Assembly (NCBI GenBank): GCA_900541335.1
Contig: UQJC01000023.1
Coordinates: 1-30,749, forward strand
DNA from: an uncultured Prevotella sp.
GTDB lineage: Bacteria; Bacteroidota; Bacteroidia; Bacteroidales; Bacteroidaceae
Direction: 5' to 3'
DNA length: 30,749 bases
The notes below the pieces were generated by a model. That model saw only the letters and a list, made by a program, of their open reading frames with translations, had not been told where the DNA came from and did not search any database. Below, piece after piece: positions 8,749 through 17,044 of the stretch (the stretch's first letter is position 1; each line of letters begins with the position of its first letter). A program made the translations under genes and the position numbers.

Positions 8749-9957
8749 TTAATCCTCTAAATCCTTGATATCGTATATTTCCTCAACTCCTCCATCGTCT
8801 TCAAAGTCGTCGTCGAGGTATTCGTAATCGAAGTCATCGTCGTCGGTCGAAGGATTGTCGTCGAAGTCGGGTTGCCAGTCGGCAAAGTCTGCTTGGAGCA
8901 TGTGGATTTCGCGGTCGCGGTGAATAATCGAACCGCCTTCGCTGACCGATTGGAGTTTGTTGCTTTCGCTGTTGAGCTCTTCCCAAAGAATGTCCTTCAG
9001 TTGTTGCAGGCCATAACCCGTTACGGCAGAGATGTATACCACGGGAATGTCGTCCGGAAGGTCTTCGCGGAGCATTTCCATGAGTTCTTCGTCGAGCAAG
9101 TCAGCCTTGGTCACAGCAAGCACGCGGTGCTTGTCGAGCATACCTGGGTTGAATTGCTTGAGCTCGTTGAGCAGAATGCGGTATTCCTTGCCGATGTTTT
9201 CGGTATCGCCCGGTACCATGAACAGAAGCAAGGAGTTACGTTCGATGTGGCGGAGGAAGCGCAAACCGAGGCCGCGGCCTTCGCTTGCACCCTCAATGAT
9301 GCCGGGAATGTCGGCCATAACGAACGATTTATTGTCTCGATAGGCCACAACACCCAGACTGGGCTCCATGGTGGTAAAAGGATAATTGGCAATCTTAGGA
9401 CGAGCCGACGAAAGTGCCGATACCAACGTAGACTTACCTGCATTGGGGAAGCCCACCAAACCTACATCGGCGAGCAACTTCAATTCAAGGATGACCATCA
9501 TCTCCTGCATCGGTTCACCGGGTTGTGCGTAGCGCGGAGCTTGGTTTGTTGAGGTACGGAACTGCCAATTGCCTAAGCCACCACGTCCGCCCTTGAGCAA
9601 CATGACGACTTGTCCGTCTTCAGCAACGTCACAAATGTATTTACCCGTTTCTGCGTTGTAAGCAACGGTGCCTGGAGGAACGTCAATGTAACGATCCTTG
9701 CCATCACATCCGTGTGAGCAACACTTCGAGCCGTTCCCGCCGTGTTCAGCAAACACATGGCGTTCGTAACGCAGGTGGAGCAGCGTCCAGTAGTTGTGGT
9801 TGCCGCGCAGATAGATATTACCTCCGCGTCCGCCGTCGCCCCCGTCGGGTCCGCCGTTGGGCATATATTTGGCGCGGTGCATGTGCATAGAGCCTCGACC
9901 TCCCTTACCGGAGCGGCAGAAAATCTTGACGTAGTCAACAAAGTTCGATTCAGCCAT
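8749..9957 (-). CDS. obgE: Obg family GTPase (CgtA)
   Basis: This essential GTPase acts in assembly of the large ribosomal subunit and in stress responses. The glycine-rich Obg fold spans residues 1-159 (FCRSGKGGRGS, PNGGPDGGDGGRGG, LKGGRGGLGN). The G domain follows: G1 GFPNAGKST (169-177), the Thr pair at 195-196, G3 DIPG (216-219), G4 TKAD (283-286) and G5 SAV (310-312). The C-terminal 45 residues are an extremely acidic Asp/Glu/Tyr tail in place of a structured OCT domain; the total length is 402. The gene follows the adk terminator, so it may have its own promoter in the short upstream gap; only a weak TATCTTCA-like box was seen there. Confidence 0.96.
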   Translation of the reverse strand: MAESNFVDYVKIFCRSGKGGRGSMHMHRAKYMPNGGPDGGDGGRGGNIYLRGNHNYWTLLHLRYERHVFAEHGGNGSKCCSHGCDGKDRYIDVPPGTVAYNAETGKYICDVAEDGQVVMLLKGGRGGLGNWQFRTSTNQAPRYAQPGEPMQEMMVILELKLLADVGLVGFPNAGKSTLVSALSSARPKIANYPFTTMEPSLGVVAYRDNKSFVMADIPGIIEGASEGRGLGLRFLRHIERNSLLLFMVPGDTENIGKEYRILLNELKQFNPGMLDKHRVLAVTKADLLDEELMEMLREDLPDDIPVVYISAVTGYGLQQLKDILWEELNSESNKLQSVSEGGSIIHRDREIHMLQADFADWQPDFDDNPSTDDDDFDYEYLDDDFEDDGGVEEIYDIKDLED

Positions 9958-10049
9958 TGGAATGTGTTTGTTTGAAGATAAATGAGTAGAGAAAGCGCTT
10001 GGGGCTGGAGAAGTCTGCCAGACAAGGCTTTCCGAAAAGTGAGAAATGA

Positions 10050-10084
10050 CAAACAGGCTACGCGCGGGATGCGCAGCCTGTTTG
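10050..10084 (-). terminator. terminator after adk
   Basis: On the minus strand CAAACAGGCT (10084-10075) pairs with its complement at 10059-10050. The stem continues through GCGC/GCGC past one bulged base, around a loop near 10066-10070. A moderately T-rich sequence follows (TCATTTCTCACTTTTC). It lies between the adk stop and obgE. Confidence 0.75.
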
Positions 10085-10127
10085 CTTATCGAGTAATGTC
10101 ATGCGGACAGAGCGTCCGCCGTTAGTC

Positions 10128-10697
10128 TTAGAACTGGTCGATGACAGCGCAGAGAGCAGCGTTGATTTCCTCCAATGCACCGTAACCCTTGACAGCGTGA
10201 CGCTTGCCTTCTTTTTCATACCATGCAATGAGGGGAGCCGTCTGGTTGTGGTAAACATCCAAGCGCTTCTGAATGGTCTCAGCATTGTCGTCAGCACGTC
10301 CTGAGGTCTTACCGCGATTGATGAGACGATCCATCAACATTTCCTCGGGTACATCGAGTTCAAGCATACCTGCTACTTCTGTATTACGCTCTGCAAGCAT
10401 TTGCTTGAGTGCTTCTGCTTGAGGAATCGTGCGGGGGAAGCCATCAAAGATAACTCCTTCGCAAGGACAAAGTGCATCATAAGTTGCAGCAAGGATATCA
10501 ATCATCAAAGAGTCGGGGATGAGCTGACCTTTGTCAATAAAGCTTTGAGCAGTTTTGCCCAACTCCGTACCATTCTTGATTTCAGCACGAAGTACGTCAC
10601 CTGTAGAGATGTGCTTGAAGCCGTACTTCTGAACGAGCAAGTCGCTCTGCGTACCCTTACCAGAACCAGGTGCGCCGAAGATAACGATATTCTTCAT
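10128..10697 (-). CDS. adk: adenylate kinase (short-LID form)
   Basis: The enzyme interconverts ATP+AMP and 2 ADP. The P-loop GAPGSGKGTQ is at residues 8-17, the AMP-binding STGDVLRAEI at 31-40 and DGFPRT at 85-90. The segment RLINRGKTSGRADDNAETIQKRL shows the short LID without a zinc-binding Cys4 cluster. The total of 189 residues matches this short class. It follows hpt after 73 bp on the same strand and is probably cotranscribed with it, with a terminator just downstream. Confidence 0.97.
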   Translation of the reverse strand: MKNIVIFGAPGSGKGTQSDLLVQKYGFKHISTGDVLRAEIKNGTELGKTAQSFIDKGQLIPDSLMIDILAATYDALCPCEGVIFDGFPRTIPQAEALKQMLAERNTEVAGMLELDVPEEMLMDRLINRGKTSGRADDNAETIQKRLDVYHNQTAPLIAWYEKEGKRHAVKGYGALEEINAALCAVIDQF

Positions 10698-10770
10698 TTA
10701 GGAAGTTGTTTAGTTTAGTGAGTATATGAATGAGCTACGGACAGTACTTGCTGTACCAAAACTCTTGTTT

Positions 10771-11307
10771 TTATTCTACTACAGTATAGATGTTTCGGAG
10801 ATTGCGACCTTCGCCGTCATAGTCAAGACCATAACCTACGATAAAGTCGTTAGGGATTTCGAAGCAGCAATACGGAATGTCCAATTTTACCTTGAGGTTG
10901 CCAGGTTTAACGAGAAGTGCAGCAATGCGAATCTCCTTTGGTTGCTTGGCTTCAAGCATCGTCAGGAGGTTTTGCATGGTCAGTCCCGAGTCAATGATGT
11001 CCTCCACGATCACAACGGTGCGTCCCTTGAGATCTTCCTTCAGACCAATGAGTTCTTGAACCTTTCCAGTAGATTCTGTACCGAGATAGGAGGCCATTCT
11101 TACGAATGTAATCTCGCAGGGAGTCGTAATGCCTCGCATCAGGTCGGCGGCAAAAACAAACGAACCGTTCAGAACGGCAAGGAAGAGGGGCTTTTCGCCT
11201 TCCAGATCAGCATTAATTTGTGCAGCAATCTCAGCCACACGTTGCATAATCTTCGCTTCGGGTATTGATACTGTGAACTCGCGGTCACGCACTGTAATCT
11301 TATCCAT
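10771..11307 (-). CDS. hpt: hypoxanthine phosphoribosyltransferase
   Basis: This purine salvage enzyme makes IMP (and GMP) from free base and PRPP. In the 178-residue sequence the PRPP loop VVIVEDIIDSGLT is at 98-110, with the acidic pair E102-D103. The substrate-binding FLAVLNGSFVFAADL lies at 42-56 and the conserved GYGLDYDGEGRNL near the C-terminus. It is the first gene of the hpt-adk unit and is divergent from mutS2, with 384 bp between them. Confidence 0.95.
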   Translation of the reverse strand: MDKITVRDREFTVSIPEAKIMQRVAEIAAQINADLEGEKPLFLAVLNGSFVFAADLMRGITTPCEITFVRMASYLGTESTGKVQELIGLKEDLKGRTVVIVEDIIDSGLTMQNLLTMLEAKQPKEIRIAALLVKPGNLKVKLDIPYCCFEIPNDFIVGYGLDYDGEGRNLRNIYTVVE

Positions 11308-11691
11308 GAATAGAAGTAATGTAAGGTGGAAATTCGATTTTTGCGCGCAAAAGTACTATTTTTCATTCAAAAAGATTCCCTTGCCTCCTGCCTTTTTCCC
11401 CATTCAGAGCCGAACCTCTCACTTTTTTGAAGAATGTGGGTCTTGTGGTGAATCGTTGGGGATGTATTGCGCTTGGAGTCGTTTGTTGGAAGTGTCAAGG
11501 AAAGGAACTGGAAGGGAAGGAACGCGTGTAGCCAATTCAGCCTTCGGATTTCATCGCTTTGACAACAGTTCTTTACATCCGTCCCAGGTCGCCCTCTGAT
11601 TCTTGGGACTGTGGGCAGACGGGACTGAGGGAGAAGGCCCTATCCCGTTGTTTTTTACTAATTTCGCGCCTCAAAAAGCAAAGCATACGAT
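11308..11691. other. divergent intergenic region hpt/mutS2
   Basis: This 384-bp region between two divergent starts shows no credible gene; the frames through it have no family resemblance. It must contain both promoters. A clear -7-like box for hpt is listed separately. For mutS2 only a TAATTTCG box at 11659-11666 was seen, without a matching TTTG upstream. Confidence 0.6.
11348..11355 (-). promoter_or_regulatory. putative -7 box for hpt-adk
   Basis: The minus strand reads TACTTTTG, matching TAnnTTTG, about 40 nt upstream of the hpt start. The only nearby TTTG ends 12 bp away instead of 19-20, so the -33 element is not convincing. Confidence 0.4.
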
Positions 11692-14373
11692 ATGATGATA
11701 TATCCCGACAATTTTGAACGGAAGATAGGATTTACCGAGATACGTACCCTTCTCAAAGGCCGATGCCTTTCCTCCCTGGGAACGGAGTGGGTGGAACGCC
11801 AGTTGCATTTTCTGGATTCCTACGAGGAAGTAGAAGCTGCATTGGCTGAAATTGCTGACTACATTCGTTTTTCAACCCAAGGGGAAGACTTAGAATGTGA
11901 GTTCTTTGATGTGCGCGAGGCTTTGCTTCGCGTCAAGCCCGAACGTACCTATCTCGAAGAGCTGGATTTATTCAATTTGAAACGTTCGATTCACTCTGTA
12001 AGTCTGTACGTTAAAGCTTTTACGGCTTCGGCTGAAGGCGAAGACGACGCAGACGAAACGTGCGAGCAAGTGGGGCGAAGCGAACTTGAAAAACCTGAAA
12101 CAGCAGAGTCTCCCGTTGTCGGGGAACGTGAAGGTGAGGAACATGTAGCGGCTGACGTGCCGCAGAAGCATTACACCTTTCCCGCTTTGGCCCGGATGTG
12201 TGGCGACATTACGACCTTTCCTGAGATTGTCGACCGCATTGATCAGGTCTTGAATAAATACGGAAAAGTAAAGGACACAGCCAGTTCAGAGTTACTTTCG
12301 GTTCGTCATCAAATCGAAGTGACGGTGCGAAGCATTTCGCACAGCTTGCGGAGCATTATTCAAGAAGCGCAGACGTCAGGATACATCGACCGGGAGGTTT
12401 CGCCCACGATGCGCGACGGCCGTTTGATGATTCCGGTGGCTTCGGCACTGAAACGAAAGATAAAAGGTATCGTTCACGACGAAAGTGCAACGGGCAAGAC
12501 GGTCTTTATCGAACCAGAAGCGGTGGTGGAAGCCAACAACCGTATTCGAGAGCTCCGGGCAGCCGAGCGTCGAGAGGTGATGCGCATCTTGCAAGAACTG
12601 ACGGCTGTCATTCGTCCGCACATACCCGCTATTTTGGCTTCCCTTCAGTTCTTAGGCCATGTAGACTACCTTCGTGCGTTGCAATTGTTTAGTGAAGGCT
12701 TTCAAGCCATTGTTCCGCAGCTTTCAGCTGACCCCCGCATCGATTGGGTGCAGGCTCGCCATCCGTTGTTGGAACTGTCGTTGGCTCGACACGGTGCCAA
12801 GATGATTCCGCTCGATATTTCTTTGCGACGAGGCAGTCGCATCCTGCTCATCTCTGGTCCGAATGCCGGCGGAAAGTCTGTGTGCTTGAAAACGGCAGGT
12901 TTGTTGCAATACATGCTTCAGTGCGGTATGCCTGTTCCCGTGGACGAGCGTTCCAAACCCGGTGTTTTCCGTGATATCTTTATGGACATGGGCGACGAAC
13001 AGAGTTTGGAGAACGACCTCTCGACTTATTCTTCACACTTGCTCAACATGAAGGAGATGATGCGCCATGCGGGTGGTCGCAGCCTCTTGCTCATTGACGA
13101 ATTTGGAGGGGGTACGGAGCCGCAAGTGGGTGGTGCCTTGGCGGAAGCAATCTTGCACCGCTTTGTGCGCATCTCGGCTTGTGGTATTATCACTACGCAC
13201 TACCAAAATCTGAAGCATTTTGCCGAAAAGACCCCAGTGGTCATCAATGGGGCGATGCTTTACGACCGTGCACAGATGCAGCCGCTCTTCATTCTTCAGA
13301 TAGGCAATCCGGGTAGCTCTTTTGCGATAGAAATAGCACGTAAAATTGGTATTCCCGAGGAAGTGGTGCAATACGCCATCGACATTGTCGGCCAGGATTA
13401 CGTCATGAGTGACAAATACCTGCAGGACATCGTGCGCGACAAGATGTATTGGGAAAACAAACGTCGGAATATTCGGGCGCGTGAGAAACAATTGGAAGAT
13501 ACCGTAGCTCGTTACGAACGTGAGATGACCGACTTCCAACAAGAGAAACGCACGGTCATGGCACAGGCTAAGGCGGAAGCCAAGCATCTGCTCGAACAGT
13601 CGAATGCCCGTATTGAGAACACCATTCGTTCGATTCGTGAGGCGCAGGCAGAAAAAGAAAAGACGCGCGAGGTGCGTGCCGAACTGGCTGACTTCCGCGA
13701 AGAATTGGAGCGCGATACGGACGAGCAAGACCGCATTGCACGCAAGATTGCCAAGATTCAGCGTCGCAGACAGCGTAAGGAAGAAGGTGAAAGTGGTAAG
13801 CAACGCCACGTAGCGGGTCAAGAAGCGGCTGCACAGGCTTTGCGTCAGGTGGCGGGAGGTCGAAGTGCTGCTACAGCTGCGGCTTTAGCTGGAACCACTC
13901 GTCCCCTTCAGCCCGGTGACCATGTACGCATCAAGGGACAGACTACGGTTGGTAAGGTAGAAAGTGTTTCGGGAAATTCAGCCAAGGTATTGTTTGGTAT
14001 GATGTTTACTCAAGTGCAACTGAAACGTTTGGAACGCTGTGATGCGCCGAAGGCAGAGCCCTCAGTGAGCAAGGTTTCAACTTTCTTGAGCAAAGAAACG
14101 CGCGATGCGATGTATGAGAAGAAACTTCACTTCAAACAGGAGATTGACTTGCGCGGTATGCGTGGCGAAGAAGCCATGACCGCAGTTTCTTACTTTATTG
14201 ACGATGCTATTCAGTTAGAACAGGCACGTGTACGTATCCTTCACGGTACAGGAACGGGAGCTTTGCGCGAACTGGTTCGTACCTATCTGCGAACGGTGCC
14301 GGGTGTGGCTTCTTTCCATGATGAACACGTGCAATTCGGTGGTGCTGGCATCACGGTCGTAGAGTTAGCGTAA
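11692..14373 (+). CDS. mutS2: endonuclease MutS2 (ATPase with Smr domain)
   Basis: This MutS paralogue lacks the mismatch-recognition domain. Family members suppress homologous recombination or split collided ribosomes through an ABC-type ATPase and a C-terminal Smr nuclease. The core and lever helices occupy about residues 1-380. Walker A GPNAGGKS lies near 389, the STYSSHL signature follows, and Walker B LLLIDEFGGGTEP is near 467. A charged coiled coil covers about 590-700, a KOW-like segment PGDHVRIKGQTTVGKVESV lies near 740-760, and the Smr domain spans 817-893 with IDLRGMRGEEA and the HGTGTGALR motif. At 893 residues it is long for the family. Part of the excess is an acidic low-complexity insert at about 112-158 (EGEDDADE, EREGEEH). 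Translation may start at either of the two tandem ATGs (11692 or 11695). Confidence 0.95.
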   Translation: MMIYPDNFERKIGFTEIRTLLKGRCLSSLGTEWVERQLHFLDSYEEVEAALAEIADYIRFSTQGEDLECEFFDVREALLRVKPERTYLEELDLFNLKRSIHSVSLYVKAFTASAEGEDDADETCEQVGRSELEKPETAESPVVGEREGEEHVAADVPQKHYTFPALARMCGDITTFPEIVDRIDQVLNKYGKVKDTASSELLSVRHQIEVTVRSISHSLRSIIQEAQTSGYIDREVSPTMRDGRLMIPVASALKRKIKGIVHDESATGKTVFIEPEAVVEANNRIRELRAAERREVMRILQELTAVIRPHIPAILASLQFLGHVDYLRALQLFSEGFQAIVPQLSADPRIDWVQARHPLLELSLARHGAKMIPLDISLRRGSRILLISGPNAGGKSVCLKTAGLLQYMLQCGMPVPVDERSKPGVFRDIFMDMGDEQSLENDLSTYSSHLLNMKEMMRHAGGRSLLLIDEFGGGTEPQVGGALAEAILHRFVRISACGIITTHYQNLKHFAEKTPVVINGAMLYDRAQMQPLFILQIGNPGSSFAIEIARKIGIPEEVVQYAIDIVGQDYVMSDKYLQDIVRDKMYWENKRRNIRAREKQLEDTVARYEREMTDFQQEKRTVMAQAKAEAKHLLEQSNARIENTIRSIREAQAEKEKTREVRAELADFREELERDTDEQDRIARKIAKIQRRRQRKEEGESGKQRHVAGQEAAAQALRQVAGGRSAATAAALAGTTRPLQPGDHVRIKGQTTVGKVESVSGNSAKVLFGMMFTQVQLKRLERCDAPKAEPSVSKVSTFLSKETRDAMYEKKLHFKQEIDLRGMRGEEAMTAVSYFIDDAIQLEQARVRILHGTGTGALRELVRTYLRTVPGVASFHDEHVQFGGAGITVVELA

Positions 14374-14416
14374 GGATTCCTTCAAATTCTGACGGAAGGC
14401 GATTCGTTTACATAAG

Positions 14417-14613
14417 ATGTGGCCTCGTCGGTTACGAGTACACATTGACACCGTATAGATGTGTTCTCGTAACCGACGAGGCCACATTGTGATGCTGTCA
14501 ATGTGTATTCTTCCACGACAAGGCCACATTTATACCGTATAGATGTGTTCTCGTAACCGACGAGGCCACATTGTGATGTTGTCAATGTGTATTCTTCCAC
14601 GACGAGGCCACAT
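14417..14613. repeat. array of five 29-bp palindromic elements with 13-bp spacers
   Basis: Five related 29-bp elements occur at 14417-14445 (inverted), 14459-14487, 14501-14529, 14543-14571 and 14585-14613, always separated by 13 bp, so the period is 42 bp. All direct copies begin ATGTGT and end AGGCCACAT. Copies two and four are identical; copies three and five are a variant core differing from each other by one base. Two 84-bp super-units result (14450 and 14534). The main variant is itself a hairpin (ATGTG, CTCGT, loop AACCG, ACGAG, CACAT). The inverted first copy can also pair with the second over 29 bp with one mismatch. The array lies between the mutS2 stop and the terminator shared with the histidine kinase gene. 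Confidence 0.9.
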
Positions 14614-14674
14614 ATCCTTGCATTCTTGATGCTCTTTCGTCACTGTAAGGAAACAGAATTGCTTAGCAAAGCGG

Positions 14675-14728
14675 AAACGCAAGAGAGGCACACCTTCTGA
14701 TGGATGAAGGCGTGCCTCTCTTGCGTTT
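14675..14728. terminator. bidirectional terminator mutS2 / histidine kinase
   Basis: A 23-bp inverted repeat (14675-14697 with 14706-14728, starting AAACGCAAGAGAGGCAC) has one A-C mismatch that becomes a G-U pair in the minus-strand RNA. The loop is 8 nt. It lies between convergent genes, with a T-rich stretch on the plus-strand side (GGTTTATCCTTTT). Confidence 0.85.
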
Positions 14729-14783
14729 GGTTTATCCTTTTGTAGGGGATTCACGAAGCTCCTCGGGCAGTTGAACTCCCCTT

Positions 14784-15935
14784 TTATCCGATGTCAATGG
14801 CAAAGGTCGTTCCTTTACCCACTTCGCTGTCCTTTACATAGATGTGTCCGTGGTGATATTCTTCAACGATGCGTTTGGCAAGCGAAAGTCCTAAGCCCCA
14901 ACCTCGTTTCTTAGTCGTAAATCCCGGACGGAACACGCTTTTGAAATGTTTGTGGGGAATGCCTTTGCCCGTATCGCTGATTTCGATGTGTGTGCCTGTA
15001 GAAACAGCCTGGAGCCGTACCGTAATGTGGCCATTTCCTTCCATCGCGTCCACAGCATTCTTACAGAGATTCTCTATCACCCATTCGAAGAGGGGAGCGT
15101 TGATGCGAGCAGGGAGGGGAAGGGGAGAGGGCTCAAAGTGAAATACAACTTTCTGGGATGTTCGACGGTCAAAGTATTCTATAACCCGTTGCACAACATC
15201 GCGCACATCCTGTACTTCGAGTTCGGGCGCAGAACCTATCTTTGAGAAACGTTCAGCTATGAGTTGAAGTCGACGTACGTCCTTGTCCATTTCGGGCAAT
15301 AAGGGGTCGTCGGGATACGTTTCGCGTAGCACTTCGCTCCAAGCCATGAGTGAAGAGATGGGGGTGCCCAGTTGGTGAGCCGTTTCTCGCGAAAGTCCCA
15401 CCCATACGCGGTTTTGCTCTGCACGTTTCGAAACAACCAAGGCCACAAAGGCGATAATGACAAAGAGCGTTACTACGCCCAGTTGAACGTAGGGGTAGAG
15501 CCGTAAACGCCGCAGCAAAACCGACTCTTCGTAGTATACATGAAGGTAGTCAGTCGGTTGAGCCGTTTCGCCTGTGGGTGTCAGTTCCATCTTCATGCAC
15601 TGTCCCTGCGCTTTCATGCGTGCAGCAATGTCCTTGAGCTGTTGCAGGGAATCAGTGCCTGTAGGTTCGGGCGACAGATTACGCGAGGCAAGAATACTAC
15701 CGTGCTGGTCAGTTACAATCACCGGGATGGTGTGGTTACTGTTGATAATTTTCAGCACCAGGTTCAAGTCCGTATGTTCATCGGCGGCAGTCAGCGAACG
15801 CATGGCAGCCGCCCACACCTCCATCTTAGATTCCTCTTCCTGAAAGAGGGCACGCGTGAGGCGGTGGGAGAATGTCAGCGAAACGGCAGCGATAATCAGT
15901 GCCGTTGCGATGAGGGCTGCTTTGAAATGTCGCAT
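14784..15935 (-). CDS. membrane sensor histidine kinase, orphan
   Basis: The 383-residue protein has TM1 at about 6-25, a periplasmic sensor loop of about 120 residues (includes VIVTDQHGSILASRNL, reminiscent of PAS-like/Cache sensors) and TM2 at about 150-169. The cytoplasmic kinase core follows: H box LSRETAHQLGTPISSLMAW with phospho-acceptor His187, N box ENLCKNAVDAM (Asn293), G1 DTGKGIP (321-327), F box FRPGFTTK and G2 GWGLGLSLAK (345-354). The H box of the RETAHQLGTP type is common in Bacteroidota kinases. No response regulator gene is within the window; the upstream neighbour engB ends 36 bp away on the same strand, so the two are probably cotranscribed. The signal is unknown. Confidence 0.88.
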   Translation of the reverse strand: MRHFKAALIATALIIAAVSLTFSHRLTRALFQEEESKMEVWAAAMRSLTAADEHTDLNLVLKIINSNHTIPVIVTDQHGSILASRNLSPEPTGTDSLQQLKDIAARMKAQGQCMKMELTPTGETAQPTDYLHVYYEESVLLRRLRLYPYVQLGVVTLFVIIAFVALVVSKRAEQNRVWVGLSRETAHQLGTPISSLMAWSEVLRETYPDDPLLPEMDKDVRRLQLIAERFSKIGSAPELEVQDVRDVVQRVIEYFDRRTSQKVVFHFEPSPLPLPARINAPLFEWVIENLCKNAVDAMEGNGHITVRLQAVSTGTHIEISDTGKGIPHKHFKSVFRPGFTTKKRGWGLGLSLAKRIVEEYHHGHIYVKDSEVGKGTTFAIDIG

Positions 15936-15971
15936 AAGCTTGTTGCTAAACTCCTAAACTTGTCAATTCTT

Positions 15972-16598
15972 CTACTCCTCCGTAGTGGGGTTGGCGCCTT
16001 CTTTGATAGCGGCATTGACTTGTGCGATGTAGTTGAGAAATTCTTCGCGTCCGCGACGGTTCTCACTACTGGTAATAAAGTAAGGAGGAAGTTCTTCCCA
16101 CTCTTCAGCCAATCGGCGCAGGAAGGTATCTACGTTTTTGCGCAACTCCGTAGGGCGTGGCTTGTCCGCCTTGGTAAAGATGATGCCGAAGGGAACTCCG
16201 TGTTCACCCAGGAAGTGAATGAACTCCATGTCGACAGCCTGAGGCGTAAGGCGTGAGTCGATAAGCACAAAGAGGCAAGTCAGCTGCTTGCGCTCCAATA
16301 CGTAGTAGTTAATCAGATTCTTGAGCTTCTCCATTTCGCGCTTGCCGCGTTTGGCATAACCATATCCGGGCAGGTCGACCAAGTACCAGTTGTTATTGAT
16401 GACAAAGTGGTTGATAAGCATGGTCTTGCCCGGTGTGGAGGAAGTCATGGCCAGTGCTTTGCGACCCGTGAGCATATTGATGAGGCTACTCTTGCCCACA
16501 TTGCTTCGTCCGATAAAGGCATATTCGGGCAGGTTGCTGTCGGGGCAACGGTCTGCCCGGCTGTTGCTGATAAGGAATTCGGCGGATTTGATTTGCAT
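15972..16598 (-). CDS. engB: ribosome biogenesis GTPase YsxC/EngB
   Basis: This TRAFAC-class GTPase is needed for assembly of the 50S subunit. In 208 residues G1 is GRSNVGKSS (30-38), the G2 Thr falls in the STPGKT segment (54-59), G3 is DLPGYG (75-80), G4 is TKAD (142-145), and the G5-like TSS lies in PPYFITSSEN. The insert YAKRGKREMEKL is typical of the family. It leads a two-gene unit with the histidine kinase and has a long upstream region. Confidence 0.95.
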   Translation of the reverse strand: MQIKSAEFLISNSRADRCPDSNLPEYAFIGRSNVGKSSLINMLTGRKALAMTSSTPGKTMLINHFVINNNWYLVDLPGYGYAKRGKREMEKLKNLINYYVLERKQLTCLFVLIDSRLTPQAVDMEFIHFLGEHGVPFGIIFTKADKPRPTELRKNVDTFLRRLAEEWEELPPYFITSSENRRGREEFLNYIAQVNAAIKEGANPTTEE

Positions 16599-16763
16599 AG
16601 TGTTCGGTTGTTAGGGGAAGAAATGGATGTACTTCACAAAGAGAAACAGGGAACCTTGTTTGCAAGATCTTCATGCTTGAAGATGCGATTTTCAGCTTCG
16701 CTTCTGTGCGAACTCCCCTTTGAGAAGGGTGAGCTGATCACATTTGTTCCCCAATATTGACTG

Positions 16764-16771
16764 CGAAGGTA
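16764..16771 (-). promoter_or_regulatory. putative -7 box for engB
   Basis: The minus strand reads TACCTTCG, one base from TAnnTTTG and close to the TACCTTTG boxes of the two stable-RNA promoters in this window. It is followed by CAGTC. No good TTTG lies at the right distance, so this is tentative. Confidence 0.4.
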
Positions 16772-16843
16772 GCAATAAGATAGTAAAACGTCCCTACTCC
16801 CCCTCCATTTTGCCGTAGAAGGGGGGAAGAGTGTATTGATTTC

Positions 16844-16874
16844 TTGGAACTTCTTTACTCATGCCGTAACTTTG
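16844..16874 (+). promoter_or_regulatory. putative recR promoter
   Basis: TAACTTTG at 16867-16874 matches TAnnTTTG, with TTG at 16844-16846 placed 20 bp upstream. The predicted leader before recR is about 165 nt, which is long for this kind of gene. Confidence 0.45.
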
Positions 16875-17044
16875 TTCCGCTTAAAACGGAAGGTTCTTTA
16901 GTCCTGATTCGAGCGGATATTGATTCGCGTTGGTGTGGCTGAGAATCTTGTTCTAAAGATCAATGCAATCAACTCTGCATACTCAAGGATACTCTTTGTT
17001 GGGATTTGATAAAGCATTGAACTTTCAAAAAACATACATGTGAA

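Larger units (their letters stand above)
16599..17044. other. divergent intergenic region engB/recR
   Basis: These 446 bp between divergent starts contain no credible gene. They hold the putative engB and recR promoters listed separately. A hairpin (CCCTT/AAGGG near 16713-16727) lies in the engB leader, and a short TTCCG/CGGAA hairpin lies just after the recR promoter. The recR leader would be about 165 nt. No known riboswitch or small RNA was recognised. Confidence 0.55.

Noticed and set aside
8872..9552. 226-residue plus-strand ORF opposite obgE
   Set aside because: It is antisense to the Obg GTPase motifs, with no recognisable domain and no promoter.
13033..13821. 262-residue minus-strand ORF opposite mutS2
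   Set aside because: The MutS2 frame carries all family motifs across the same bases; the opposite frame has none.
14382..14600. 72-residue minus-strand ORF with 28-residue repeats
   Set aside because: It is the direct consequence of the 84-bp super-repeat. There is no start context or family resemblance, and the DNA palindromes explain the sequence better.
14417..14613. CRISPR array (29-bp repeats with regular spacers)
   Set aside because: Spacers are only 13 bp, are not unique (they alternate between two sequence types), one repeat is inverted, repeats vary in the core, and no cas genes are present.
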